Source: Limnochordia bacterium (GTDB taxonomy: Bacteria > Bacillota > Limnochordia > Darwinibacteriales > SLO01). From it: 5,464 nucleotides of DNA. Position numbers and translations under genes: made by a program. Location of the stretch: assembly GCA_007132635.1 (NCBI GenBank), contig SLOG01000127.1, positions 1 through 5,464 on the forward strand. Reading direction: 5' to 3'. The notes under the pieces were generated by a model. The model made no database searches. It was not told the origin of the DNA and was given only the letters and a program-made list of their open reading frames with translations. Every line of letters begins with the position of its first letter. Positions within the stretch are counted from its first letter, which is position 1. Positions 1 through 5,311 of this stretch are shown here, one piece after another.

Positions 1-2195
1 ACATCCCACTCCGGCGGCCAGGCGGGACAGAGATGCAGCTCCCGACCCTTCGCCTGCAGAAGCATTTCCTGCAGAGCGATCATGGCCACGCCGCCATGGT
101 TGTGGTCCGGAGGGTGATCGGGGGACTGGAAAAAAGCCGGAAACCTGTATATCGAAGCTGGTCCCTCATCAGCGAGCTTGCGCAGCATCCACTGGCGGCA
201 GTGATCCGTCAGGCCCAAACGAGCTGCGTGCACCCCGCCCTGCACCCACCACTCGACGGAGTTGCGGGCGTTTTCATCGAGGCCAAGCTCCCAGGTGTTC
301 TGCATGATCTGCAGCAGCTGGGGATCCTGATCGGTGAGCCTATACGGAAACAAGGGATACATCTCGGGGCTATGGAGGTGGCGATGCTCCCAATTGTCCG
401 CCGGTTTCATGTACGCGCTTCCCTCTCGCTCGCCTAAGGGGTACGGCGGCAGATGCTCCAGAATGGTTCGCCAGCGCTGCTTCTTCTCCGCCGATTGGCA
501 CGTTGCGGGCAGATCCAAGAGAGCCCTGAGAACTCGCGTCAATCCCGCAATCACACTGGCTGGATTCCTTGCATCTCGGTGATCCTCGAGGGTGTTAGAT
601 GGATACAGGACGAGTTTGCCGTCGGGACCGTACTCGGTCTGTGTTCTCTGCCGCTGCCGGGCTCGATAGTGTTCATCATAGAATATAACGGCTTGTTCAA
701 TAAAGGGGAGATAGCGTTCGATATCCAACTCGGTGTACTGGTGGGCCAACAGGATCATCCAGGCGAACTCCAGCTGAGACTCGTAGAGCATGGACACGGC
801 CGATACCACTTCTACACCGTCTTCGTACTCGGCACGACGCTCCCGGCCTTCCACATAGGAGTCGTCCCAGCCATAGGTGGCTCCGATGGGCAAGCCGTAC
901 TGGTTCATCTGCTCGGTGAAACAGCAGCCGGCATGCCCCCAGTAGCGCCTAACCCGCAGGCTGGCGTTTGCTAGGGCTCGTCGGTAGAACTCGAATTGCG
1001 GCCGCATCATGTCGAAATCTCCGGACTTGAGCAGGGGCCAATAGAGCAGCCGCTGATTCTGGGCTGTGTAACTGCCGCCGCCCCATTTCCGGTAGTCCGG
1101 CGGTTCACCGGAATTCCGGAGATAGTCATCCGGTATCTTTTGGGGATCGAAGGTGAAGAAACCGCCGTTGAATTTCGTCGGATACGGGCCGTGACTCGTA
1201 CAGCCCAGCATAAACCGAAACAGCTGGTAGTTCCGGCCTACCTGCCAGGCCGCGGATTCCGGTTCGTCGGGGGCTACCGCGATGAAACTGCGTTCCCAAA
1301 AGGCGTTCCACCACTCTCTGTGTTCCTGCCAGCGCTCTTCCAGGGGGACCGAATTGTCTTTCACAAGCTCTTGGAGGCCCTCTTTCCAGTCCTCTAGAGA
1401 TGGTGTCTGCGCGCAGTGCAGAAAGACGTTAATCTCCTGCGATTTCGACCGTCGCTGGCTCGATAGGCGCCAACCAGAGTAAAGGTTCGACATGTAGCGC
1501 CCACTCTGAGTTCCGTTGGGGATCAAACCGACCCCTGTCATGCGGCCGCCGAACGTGCGATTCTGAAGCGGGTTCCAAAGAAACGATGTATCCGCATCCA
1601 GGCCCTGCTGCTCGACTTCGTAGTCAAAGATCGTCTTGCCTGCGTTCCTGTGATACCATTCAACGTCTGCATTCCCAAACCCAATCACATCGCTCTTGAC
1701 AACTACCCGGGCGGGCAGCCCGCTGGTGCCGAAGGCGTGAAAGCGGCTTTGCCGCCTATCTAGTGGCAGCTCGCGATCGTATGTACGCCAGGATTCGTAG
1801 GCGGCATCCAAAGCGAGGGGCCGAGAGCTCTGCGCGGACACATGGATCACGGGCCTCGTCCGCTCCACCCAAAGGCGAAGCCACAGTTTGCCGCAGTCGT
1901 CGTGCACTGCGTTGATTTCGATGCACCCGTCCCGCAGCCGCAGGGCCTGAGCGAGCTCCCGGGCGTCAAGAAACGGATTGGGATCAAAGCGTAGCCGTAC
2001 ACGCCCGAGCTTCAGCAGATGGTTATAGGAATCAAAGGCATCACCCTTGGCCATGTAGAAAAAAACATCCCCATCCTCCACCCAGACATTCAGGCCCACA
2101 TCACCTCCCCCAAGTGGCATCGATTCACTGGAGTCTGCACTCGGGCTGTTCCAACAAATGGAGTAGGAGTCGGCATACCTGTTTGCTCTTTTCAT
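1..2195 (-). CDS. DUF5703 domain protein, putative GH95-like (alpha/alpha)6 glycosidase, 3' end off window
   Basis: Reading the minus strand from ATG at 2195, the frame stays open for 731 codons to the window edge, so the C-terminus is missing. Family recognition rests on the N-terminal signature MPLGGGDVGLNVWVEDGD (residues 26-43), then LLKLGRVRLRFDPNPF, which matches the DUF5703 N-terminal beta domain. The C-terminal part has the helical-toroid pattern of GH95-like enzymes: WGGGSYTAQNQ (about 371), FTEQMNQYG (about 426), EWWVQGG (about 648), DHNHGG (697-702) and CPAWPPEWD (723-731). Relatives are about 750-800 residues, so little is lost. The role is probably hydrolysis of a plant or algal oligosaccharide; the substrate is unknown. 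E428 is a candidate general acid by analogy with FPET-type motifs, which is inference. No signal peptide is visible, suggesting a cytoplasmic enzyme acting on imported sugars. The ATG at 2204 is rejected because it abuts the SD. Confidence 0.88.
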   Translation of the reverse strand, partial: MKRANRYADSYSICWNSPSADSSESMPLGGGDVGLNVWVEDGDVFFYMAKGDAFDSYNHLLKLGRVRLRFDPNPFLDARELAQALRLRDGCIEINAVHDDCGKLWLRLWVERTRPVIHVSAQSSRPLALDAAYESWRTYDRELPLDRRQSRFHAFGTSGLPARVVVKSDVIGFGNADVEWYHRNAGKTIFDYEVEQQGLDADTSFLWNPLQNRTFGGRMTGVGLIPNGTQSGRYMSNLYSGWRLSSQRRSKSQEINVFLHCAQTPSLEDWKEGLQELVKDNSVPLEERWQEHREWWNAFWERSFIAVAPDEPESAAWQVGRNYQLFRFMLGCTSHGPYPTKFNGGFFTFDPQKIPDDYLRNSGEPPDYRKWGGGSYTAQNQRLLYWPLLKSGDFDMMRPQFEFYRRALANASLRVRRYWGHAGCCFTEQMNQYGLPIGATYGWDDSYVEGRERRAEYEDGVEVVSAVSMLYESQLEFAWMILLAHQYTELDIERYLPFIEQAVIFYDEHYRARQRQRTQTEYGPDGKLVLYPSNTLEDHRDARNPASVIAGLTRVLRALLDLPATCQSAEKKQRWRTILEHLPPYPLGEREGSAYMKPADNWEHRHLHSPEMYPLFPYRLTDQDPQLLQIMQNTWELGLDENARNSVEWWVQGGVHAARLGLTDHCRQWMLRKLADEGPASIYRFPAFFQSPDHPPDHNHGGVAMIALQEMLLQAKGRELHLCPAWPPEWD

Positions 2196-2204
2196 TCTTG
2201 ACAT

Positions 2205-2209
2205 CCTCC
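2205..2209 (-). promoter_or_regulatory. Shine-Dalgarno GGAGG of the DUF5703 gene
   Basis: CCTCC on the plus strand reads GGAGG on the minus strand, nine bases before the ATG at 2195. It decides the start, because the other in-frame ATG (2204) directly touches it and leaves no spacer. Confidence 0.75.
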
Positions 2210-2220
2210 GTTTCTTGTCA

Positions 2221-2274
2221 GATGGGGGTCAGACCCGCGCGGACCCGACCGCAAGATCGGGGTCAGACCCGCGC
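2221..2274. repeat. Two direct copies of a palindromic GGGGTCAGACCCGCGC element
   Basis: GATGGGGGTCAGACCCGCGC (2221-2240) recurs as GATCGGGGTCAGACCCGCGC (2255-2274) with one mismatch, at a 34-bp period. Each copy has the perfect inverted core GGGTC-A-GACCC. Short palindromes of this GGGGTCAGACCCC type recur between genes in many bacteria and resemble REP-type elements linked to Y1 (TnpA_REP) transposases; that link is from memory and not shown here. The copies lie just upstream of the DUF5703 gene, so paired operator sites are the alternative. The eight bases CAGACCCG in each copy also occur inverted at 2338-2345. Confidence 0.7.
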
Positions 2275-2312
2275 AGAATTAGGAGAAGCAGCGAAAACTA
2301 TTTGTGCGAGAT

Positions 2313-2326
2313 CCGGTGCGCACCGG
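2313..2326. promoter_or_regulatory. Perfect 14-bp palindrome, possible operator
   Basis: CCGGTGCGCACCGG is a perfect 7+7 palindrome lying in the divergent region between the DUF5703 gene and the exported-protein gene, about 50 bp before the GTG of the latter. Its symmetry and position suit a dimeric repressor or activator site. No regulator is encoded in the window, so the function is inferred from position only. Confidence 0.4.
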
Positions 2327-2343
2327 TTGGCTTGGGTCGGGTC

Positions 2344-2352
2344 TGGTACACT
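2344..2352 (+). promoter_or_regulatory. Possible extended -10 promoter for the exported protein
   Basis: TGGTACACT fits a TGn extended -10 with hexamer TACACT, which would start transcription near 2359 and leave a leader of about 16 bases. No good -35 lies at the usual 16-18 bp: TTGGCT at 2327 is only 14 bp away. This is a weak call made from sequence alone. Confidence 0.3.
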
Positions 2353-2360
2353 CTACCTTG

Positions 2361-2368
2361 AAAGGAAG
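2361..2368 (+). promoter_or_regulatory. Ribosome binding site AAAGGAAG
   Basis: AAAGGAAG sits six bases before GTG 2375 and supports that start. The frame is open upstream to ATG 2114, but that longer start would read into the divergent gene and bury the signal peptide. Confidence 0.65.
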
Positions 2369-2374
2369 TTTGCC

Positions 2375-3199
2375 GTGAAACACCTAACCATTATTCTAGT
2401 GACATTTCTGCTGCTCTCGGGTACGGTCCATGCCAATGATTCGTGGCACACAGATGAGCTCTCGAGAATGGACAGCCCGGCCGTAGCTTGGTTAGAGGAT
2501 GGCGTACTCTTCGTCTCGATTGCTAATACCGGCGGCAGTCGCGAACGCTTCACCATCGCTCCAGCAGATCGCCGCTCCGATGCCTTTGAATCTTTTTCAG
2601 TGACGGTCCCGGCCCATACCGTGTGGTTGACATCCAGACAGGCGGTAAGCAATGGGCGCCCGTGGCGGGACGATCATCCCGTACACGATGAACACCCTCG
2701 TTGGAGACGCGGCGTTCCGGAAGACATTGACATCCGTGCCATCAGCATCGACAGCCGATGGCAGGGCCGCTACACCATACCGGTCCAGACTGTAGATGCC
2801 GCCGTTGCTGCCGACCAGTTTGTGGTATGGGATGATCATTTCCTCGACATCGACGTGGATCTGGGCCGGCTCCTAGACAATGGACGCTTTGATCGCCTGG
2901 TCCTGGATGACACTTACATGCTGGGAACACGCCACCGCGGGGAAGTACATGTGGTGTCCTTTGAGGGCGGCTTTGAGAAGAGTCCGCACCGCAATGAGGT
3001 GTATTTTGCGGTGCCGCAAATGGTACTGGAGGTCACGACTCCCCGTATCCGCGATGCCGGCCTGCTAAGCTTTGACATGGTCTTCTACGATAACCGCCGA
3101 CGCCAGGATACCTACCCAGCTCCGCTGATACTGGTTGTCAGCTCAGACTACCGTGTGATTGACGACGCCGACGTTTTTACGTGGAGGTTCTTGCGTTAG
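2375..3199 (+). CDS. Exported protein of unknown function, 274 aa
   Basis: I do not recognise this family. The GTG start gives an N-terminus of K-H, a hydrophobic run (LTIILVTFLLL) and SGTVHA, a typical Sec signal peptide with likely cleavage after A20, so the mature protein is about 254 residues. It contains no cysteine and no second membrane segment. The body looks mainly beta: hydrophobic strands (VLFVSIA at 44-50, MVLEV near 216, LILVV at 251-255) alternate with charged turns. It has a His/Asp-rich loop near 99-109 and an Asp-rich stretch at 148-179, which could bind metal or cations; that is inference. A beta-rich periplasmic or secreted binding or carbohydrate-associated domain is plausible. 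It is divergent from the DUF5703 gene with 179 bp between starts, so shared control is possible. The downstream gap contains a long hairpin. Confidence 0.8.
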   Translation: MKHLTIILVTFLLLSGTVHANDSWHTDELSRMDSPAVAWLEDGVLFVSIANTGGSRERFTIAPADRRSDAFESFSVTVPAHTVWLTSRQAVSNGRPWRDDHPVHDEHPRWRRGVPEDIDIRAISIDSRWQGRYTIPVQTVDAAVAADQFVVWDDHFLDIDVDLGRLLDNGRFDRLVLDDTYMLGTRHRGEVHVVSFEGGFEKSPHRNEVYFAVPQMVLEVTTPRIRDAGLLSFDMVFYDNRRRQDTYPAPLILVVSSDYRVIDDADVFTWRFLR

Positions 3200-3214
3200 A
3201 CCAAGACAGTTAGG

Positions 3215-3333
3215 AAGGCGTTGATTTTCTCCGCTTTTCCACGGACGAGGGCATCAAAGCACCTCGTTTACCTGGCATTTAAGGTAAACGAGGTGAGCCG
3301 GCACTAGTCAAAATCGAGAAAATAAACAGCCTT
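3215..3333. repeat. Nested inverted-repeat element, 119 bp (MITE-like or structured terminator)
   Basis: The outer arms are AAGGCGTTGATTTTCTC (3215-3231) and GAGAAAATAAACAGCCTT (3316-3333). They are complementary over 16 of 17 positions plus one single-base bulge. Inside them lies a perfect 14-bp inverted repeat (3260-3273 / 3282-3295). The right outer arm ends in CTTTTT, so on the plus strand it could act as a terminator for the exported-protein gene, whose stop lies 15 bases before the element. Terminal arms around an internal palindrome also resemble a small non-autonomous mobile element. I see no clear target-site duplication. The rest of 3200-3343 shows no coding signal. Confidence 0.6.
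3260..3295. other. Perfect 14-bp stem with 8-nt loop
   Basis: CACCTCGTTTACCT, loop GGCATTTA, then AGGTAAACGAGGTG form an uninterrupted stem. Neither strand has a T tract right after it, so alone it is not a standard intrinsic terminator. The arm bases CCTCG (3262-3266) could also pair with CGAGG at 3246-3250, a weak alternative fold. It may protect the 3' end of the upstream mRNA or form the core of the larger repeat. Confidence 0.7.
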
Positions 3334-3342
3334 TTTGGCACA

Positions 3343-3544
3343 CTAGAGGAAAACGCCGACCTGGCCCCGCAAAGGAACCAAGTCGGGTGATAGGAAATGG
3401 ATGGTCCCTTTGTTCAGATACGTCTCTACCGCCGCATAGTTCAGAAGATCCTCGGCGGAGGTCTCAGAATCGGGTCCTTTACACTCGTCCCTCTTAATCT
3501 CGGGCTAAAGAGACTGGCAATAGATAACACCGATCCTCCCTCAT
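3343..3544 (-). pseudogene. Possible decayed coding remnant
   Basis: No intact gene is present in 3334-3550. On the minus strand one frame is open from 3504 to a TAG at 3343-3345 (53 residues) and lacks a start codon. Its latter half is protein-like: SAEDLLNYAAVETYLNKG (a plausible amphipathic helix), then TIHFLSPDLVPLRGQVGVFL. Just upstream, a second minus frame opens at ATG 3544 (MREDRCYLLPVSLARD, then stop) and a third at GTG 3530 behind GGGAGG. Moving between frames near 3495-3505 would join them into about 68 residues. I do not recognise the sequence. The opposite strand is also open (3397-3579), so direction is uncertain. This could be a relic, a frameshifted small gene, or chance. Confidence 0.25.
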
Positions 3545-3550
3545 GTAGGC

Positions 3551-3640
3551 TTAAGGCAGTGGCTCCAAGGCCCAGCTAAGAGCATATGTTTCTTCGTCTT
3601 CCCTGGCGATCACTATCAGCGTTAATGTTGCGATGTTCGT
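3551..3640 (-). other. Out-of-frame 3' continuation of the exported protein gene
   Basis: If one G of the GGG at 3643-3641 (minus strand) is skipped, codon W148 is followed by TNIATLTLIVIAREDEE and then TYALSWALEPLP, ending at TAA 3553-3551. This has an alternating hydrophobic strand pattern and a terminal turn, unlike the Arg/Asn/Asp-rich zero-frame tail. It points to a one-base insertion in the genome, an indel error in the assembly, or, less likely, recoding. Confidence 0.6.
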
Positions 3641-4085
3641 CCCAACGATGCCCTTGGTCGTCCTCAAGGACGAAATCCACCTTCTCCTTAGCGAGATGCT
3701 CTGGTTCGAGACCGAAAAGACTGACGCCGACCTCTAGGACTCTATGCGGTGGGTAATCGGTGATCTGTCCCTGGTACAGCAGTTGCGTAGCTCTCGCATC
3801 GTAACCCTCGCGGTCGGCTTCCCCCATAATCCTGACCCAACGGATCAAAGGCGTCTCCAGTATGGCGCTGACCAGCAGCCAGTCTCCGGCCATGTCCAGG
3901 GACTGCGCGGCTTCTTCATACGCAGCGTCCCACACCGCTTGCCAACCGTCGTGGGCCGCATAGTCTTCCAGGGCCACTTCATCGAAATCCTGTGCCATGC
4001 TGAGGCAGAAGAGACCCTCCGCAGTAGCTCCTAGGCCCGCAGACAGAACCAAGACAAACAAGACGAGAATAATCTGGCGTTTCAA
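3576..4085 (-). CDS. Small exported protein, unknown function, probable C-terminal frameshift
   Basis: The family is not recognised. From TTG 4085 the frame gives 169 residues: KRQ, then a hydrophobic run IILVLFVLVL and SAGLGATA, a clear Sec signal peptide with likely cleavage near residue 22. The mature part is acidic and probably helical at first (AQDFDEVALEDYAAHDGW, AAYEEAAQSLDMAGDWLL), then more beta-like (HRVLEVGVSLFG, VDFVLEDD). A GTG at 4088 is an equally legal start one codon upstream; SD spacing (7 against 4) favours TTG. The open frame reaches back to 4247, but that stretch is non-coding leader. After W148 the reading frame gives the unlikely low-hydrophobicity tail DEHRNINADSDRQGRRRNICS (broken here only as read), whereas a one-base shift gives a good beta-strand tail. 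The true or ancestral product is therefore probably 177 residues ending at 3551. It starts divergently from the microprotein gene. Confidence 0.65.
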   Translation of the reverse strand: MKRQIILVLFVLVLSAGLGATAEGLFCLSMAQDFDEVALEDYAAHDGWQAVWDAAYEEAAQSLDMAGDWLLVSAILETPLIRWVRIMGEADREGYDARATQLLYQGQITDYPPHRVLEVGVSLFGLEPEHLAKEKVDFVLEDDQGHRWDEHRNINADSDRQGRRRNICS

Positions 4086-4092
4086 CACTCCA

Positions 4093-4097
4093 CCTCC
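4093..4097 (-). promoter_or_regulatory. Shine-Dalgarno GGAGG of the exported protein gene
   Basis: CCTCC on the plus strand gives GGAGG on the minus strand, seven bases before TTG 4085 and four before GTG 4088. It sets the start just in front of the signal peptide rather than at the far upstream 4247 codon. Confidence 0.7.
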
Positions 4098-4220
4098 AAG
4101 AAAGCTTCTTTTGTCTTTATTTCGATCTTCCCCCGGCCACACCTCCCGCGATTTCTGGGTGAGATGATCATGCCCATGGAATGGTAAGGGTCGTCGAAAC
4201 ACTATGGTAGACCCATCGGG

Positions 4221-4227
4221 AAGGAGG
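4221..4227 (+). promoter_or_regulatory. Shine-Dalgarno AAGGAGG of the microprotein gene
   Basis: AAGGAGG is a near-perfect anti-SD match placed eight bases before ATG 4236. It is the best ribosome binding site in the window and is the main reason to accept the very short reading frame behind it. Confidence 0.75.
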
Positions 4228-4235
4228 TCGGTCCG

Positions 4236-4346
4236 ATGCCCATGCACACTCCCGAGTCCACTCCGCGCAGCCGTATTCGACGGCGAATAACGTCCTTGGT
4301 TATTATCTTGGTTGTGTTAGCCCTGTGGCTGTATTTTGGGCGGTGA
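4236..4346 (+). CDS. Single-pass membrane microprotein, 36 aa
   Basis: This small frame runs from ATG to TGA at 4344. Residues 1-13 are polar (MPMHTPESTPRSR), residues 14-18 form a basic patch (I-R-R-R-I), and residues 20-34 are a hydrophobic segment (SLVIILVVLALWLYF) ending in G-R. Positive residues before a short helix predict a cytoplasmic N-terminus and a membrane anchor. Support is the AAGGAGG at ideal spacing plus a strong hairpin 10 bp after the stop, so the gene is flanked by its own translation and termination signals. It is divergent from the exported-protein gene and convergent with the MBL gene. I do not recognise a family. It could be a regulatory membrane peptide or a type I toxin-like peptide, though no antisense RNA is evident. 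A second ATG (codon 3) is a possible start. Confidence 0.6.
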   Translation: MPMHTPESTPRSRIRRRITSLVIILVVLALWLYFGR

Positions 4347-4356
4347 CGCCCCACGG

Positions 4357-4392
4357 CAAAGACCGGCACACCTACAGAGGTGCCGGTCTTTG
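4357..4392. terminator. Bidirectional hairpin terminator
   Basis: CAAAGACCGGCAC (4357-4369) pairs with GTGCCGGTCTTTG (4380-4392) as a perfect 13-bp stem with a 10-base loop. It lies 10 bp after the microprotein stop and 22 bp after the stop of the convergent MBL gene, so it can serve both strands. A-rich and T-rich stem ends give a short U run (TCTTTG) on each strand, weaker than a textbook tract. Confidence 0.8.
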
Positions 4393-4414
4393 GTCATCTT
4401 CACGGTCACGAAAG

Positions 4415-5263
4415 TTACACCTCAACGCATAGCCCGTCATAGGCAATCGCATACCCTCTCTGCACCGCAAGAGAGTTGGCAGTCTCGTGAACGCCATTGC
4501 CCTCATGGGACAAATGCGTAGCATACGCCGGTGTCCGTTCGTCGATGATTCCGGTTTCTCTCATTTTCCGGAGTACGCCTTGTACCTGTTCAGCGTCGAG
4601 GTGCCCACCGGCATTGTGTCCAGCTCCGTAGGTCTGATCAAGAACCAGTATATCGAGACGCTCTCCTTCTAGTTCGGCCCATGCCCTCGCCGACAAGTGG
4701 AGCAAGTCCGCACCGTAGAAAAAGGATTTCCCCGCTTCGGTGATGAGGTAGACCAGGGCGTCCTGCTGGGTATCATGGAGAGATTCAATGCCTTTGATGT
4801 GGTAGCGGCCCCAGGTGATGCTCTGCCCATGCTCAAGGATTTGGAGCCGGAGAGACATGGCCTCTTGGTCTACTGGGTCCCATAGGTTGATACCATCCGC
4901 TTCCCTTTGAAGCTCAAGATTCATGGCTGCCAAGGTCTTTTCCGAGGCAAGAACTCGCAGTTGACGTATGTCCTGATTCGCATAGTCTCGGTGTCGAGTT
5001 ATCAAATGCCCAGCATCAAAATGATCAGAATGGGCGTGGGTTTGTAACAGGTAATCTATCTGGGGAACGTCAATCCCAGCTTCTGCTGCGGCCACGATGG
5101 TGTCCGGCCCCAGATCAATCAAGAGATCATCATTTACGAGGACAGATGACCGCCGGCGAATGTCCTTTCCCCGGCCCCGCCTCGCGGCGGTGCATACGGA
5201 GCAGTTGCAGAATGCTAAAGGCATAGCCGTCGCCGCCCCTGTCCCCAGGAATCGAATTCTCAA
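4415..5263 (-). CDS. PhnP-like metallo-beta-lactamase-fold hydrolase, 282 aa
   Basis: This is an MBL-fold metal-dependent hydrolase. The N-terminal strand RIRFLGTGAA is followed by the CNCSVC zinc-site cysteines (C19, C21, C24) typical of the PhnP branch. The metal motif THAHSDH (H76, H78, D80, H81) follows LLIDLGPD. Further likely ligands are H163 (SLHDT), D186 (YGADLLH), D209 (LDQTYG) and H250/H253 (THLSHEG). PhnP cleaves phosphoribosyl cyclic phosphate in phosphonate use, but no phn genes are nearby, so the substrate is not fixed; a general cyclic nucleotide or phosphodiester role is equally possible. It is slightly longer than E. coli PhnP (about 250). The start is TTG 5263, with AAGGGG seven bases upstream. 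It lies 48 bp after the chemoreceptor gene on the same strand, perhaps in one operon, and ends at the hairpin 4357-4392. No signal peptide is visible, so it is cytoplasmic. Confidence 0.9.
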   Translation of the reverse strand: MRIRFLGTGAATAMPLAFCNCSVCTAARRGRGKDIRRRSSVLVNDDLLIDLGPDTIVAAAEAGIDVPQIDYLLQTHAHSDHFDAGHLITRHRDYANQDIRQLRVLASEKTLAAMNLELQREADGINLWDPVDQEAMSLRLQILEHGQSITWGRYHIKGIESLHDTQQDALVYLITEAGKSFFYGADLLHLSARAWAELEGERLDILVLDQTYGAGHNAGGHLDAEQVQGVLRKMRETGIIDERTPAYATHLSHEGNGVHETANSLAVQRGYAIAYDGLCVEV

Positions 5264-5270
5264 TCCAAAA

Positions 5271-5276
5271 CCCCTT
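5271..5276 (-). promoter_or_regulatory. Ribosome binding site AAGGGG of the MBL gene
   Basis: CCCCTT on the plus strand reads AAGGGG on the minus strand, seven bases before TTG 5263. It supports this uncommon start codon, and the protein then begins directly at the first beta strand of the fold. Confidence 0.5.
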
Positions 5277-5311
5277 CCCCTCTGCCTCCGCAGCGCTCAC
5301 CACATAGCCAG

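Noticed and set aside
33..1482. Several plus-strand reading frames (33-437, 453-974, 996-1397, 1282-1482)
   Set aside because: They lie opposite the DUF5703 gene, whose minus frame is open without interruption and has clear family motifs; they are antisense shadows.
2114..2374. Upstream extension of the exported protein to ATG 2114
   Set aside because: It would overlap the 5' end of the divergent gene, run through the palindromic repeats and bury the signal peptide; GTG 2375 has an SD and a proper signal sequence.
2353..2930. Minus-strand frames opposite the exported-protein gene
   Set aside because: No family features, and they oppose a frame with a signal peptide and SD.
3397..3579. Plus-strand 60-codon frame in the gap
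   Set aside because: Only a poor AGGA two bases before the ATG, no recognisable features, and it lies opposite an equally open minus frame; not enough to call a gene.
4083..4172. Possible minus-strand leader peptide beginning near 4171 and ending at the TTG start
   Set aside because: No SD before its ATG and no attenuator-like codon run or hairpin; overlap with the gene start is probably chance.
4170..4244. ATGCCCATG occurring twice (4170-4178 and 4236-4244)
   Set aside because: Nine bases is too short to separate from chance, and the flanks do not match.
4089..4247. N-terminal extension of the 3576-4085 gene to 4247
   Set aside because: It places a long polar, Arg-rich stretch before a standard signal peptide and reads through the GGAGG; the start behind that SD is better.
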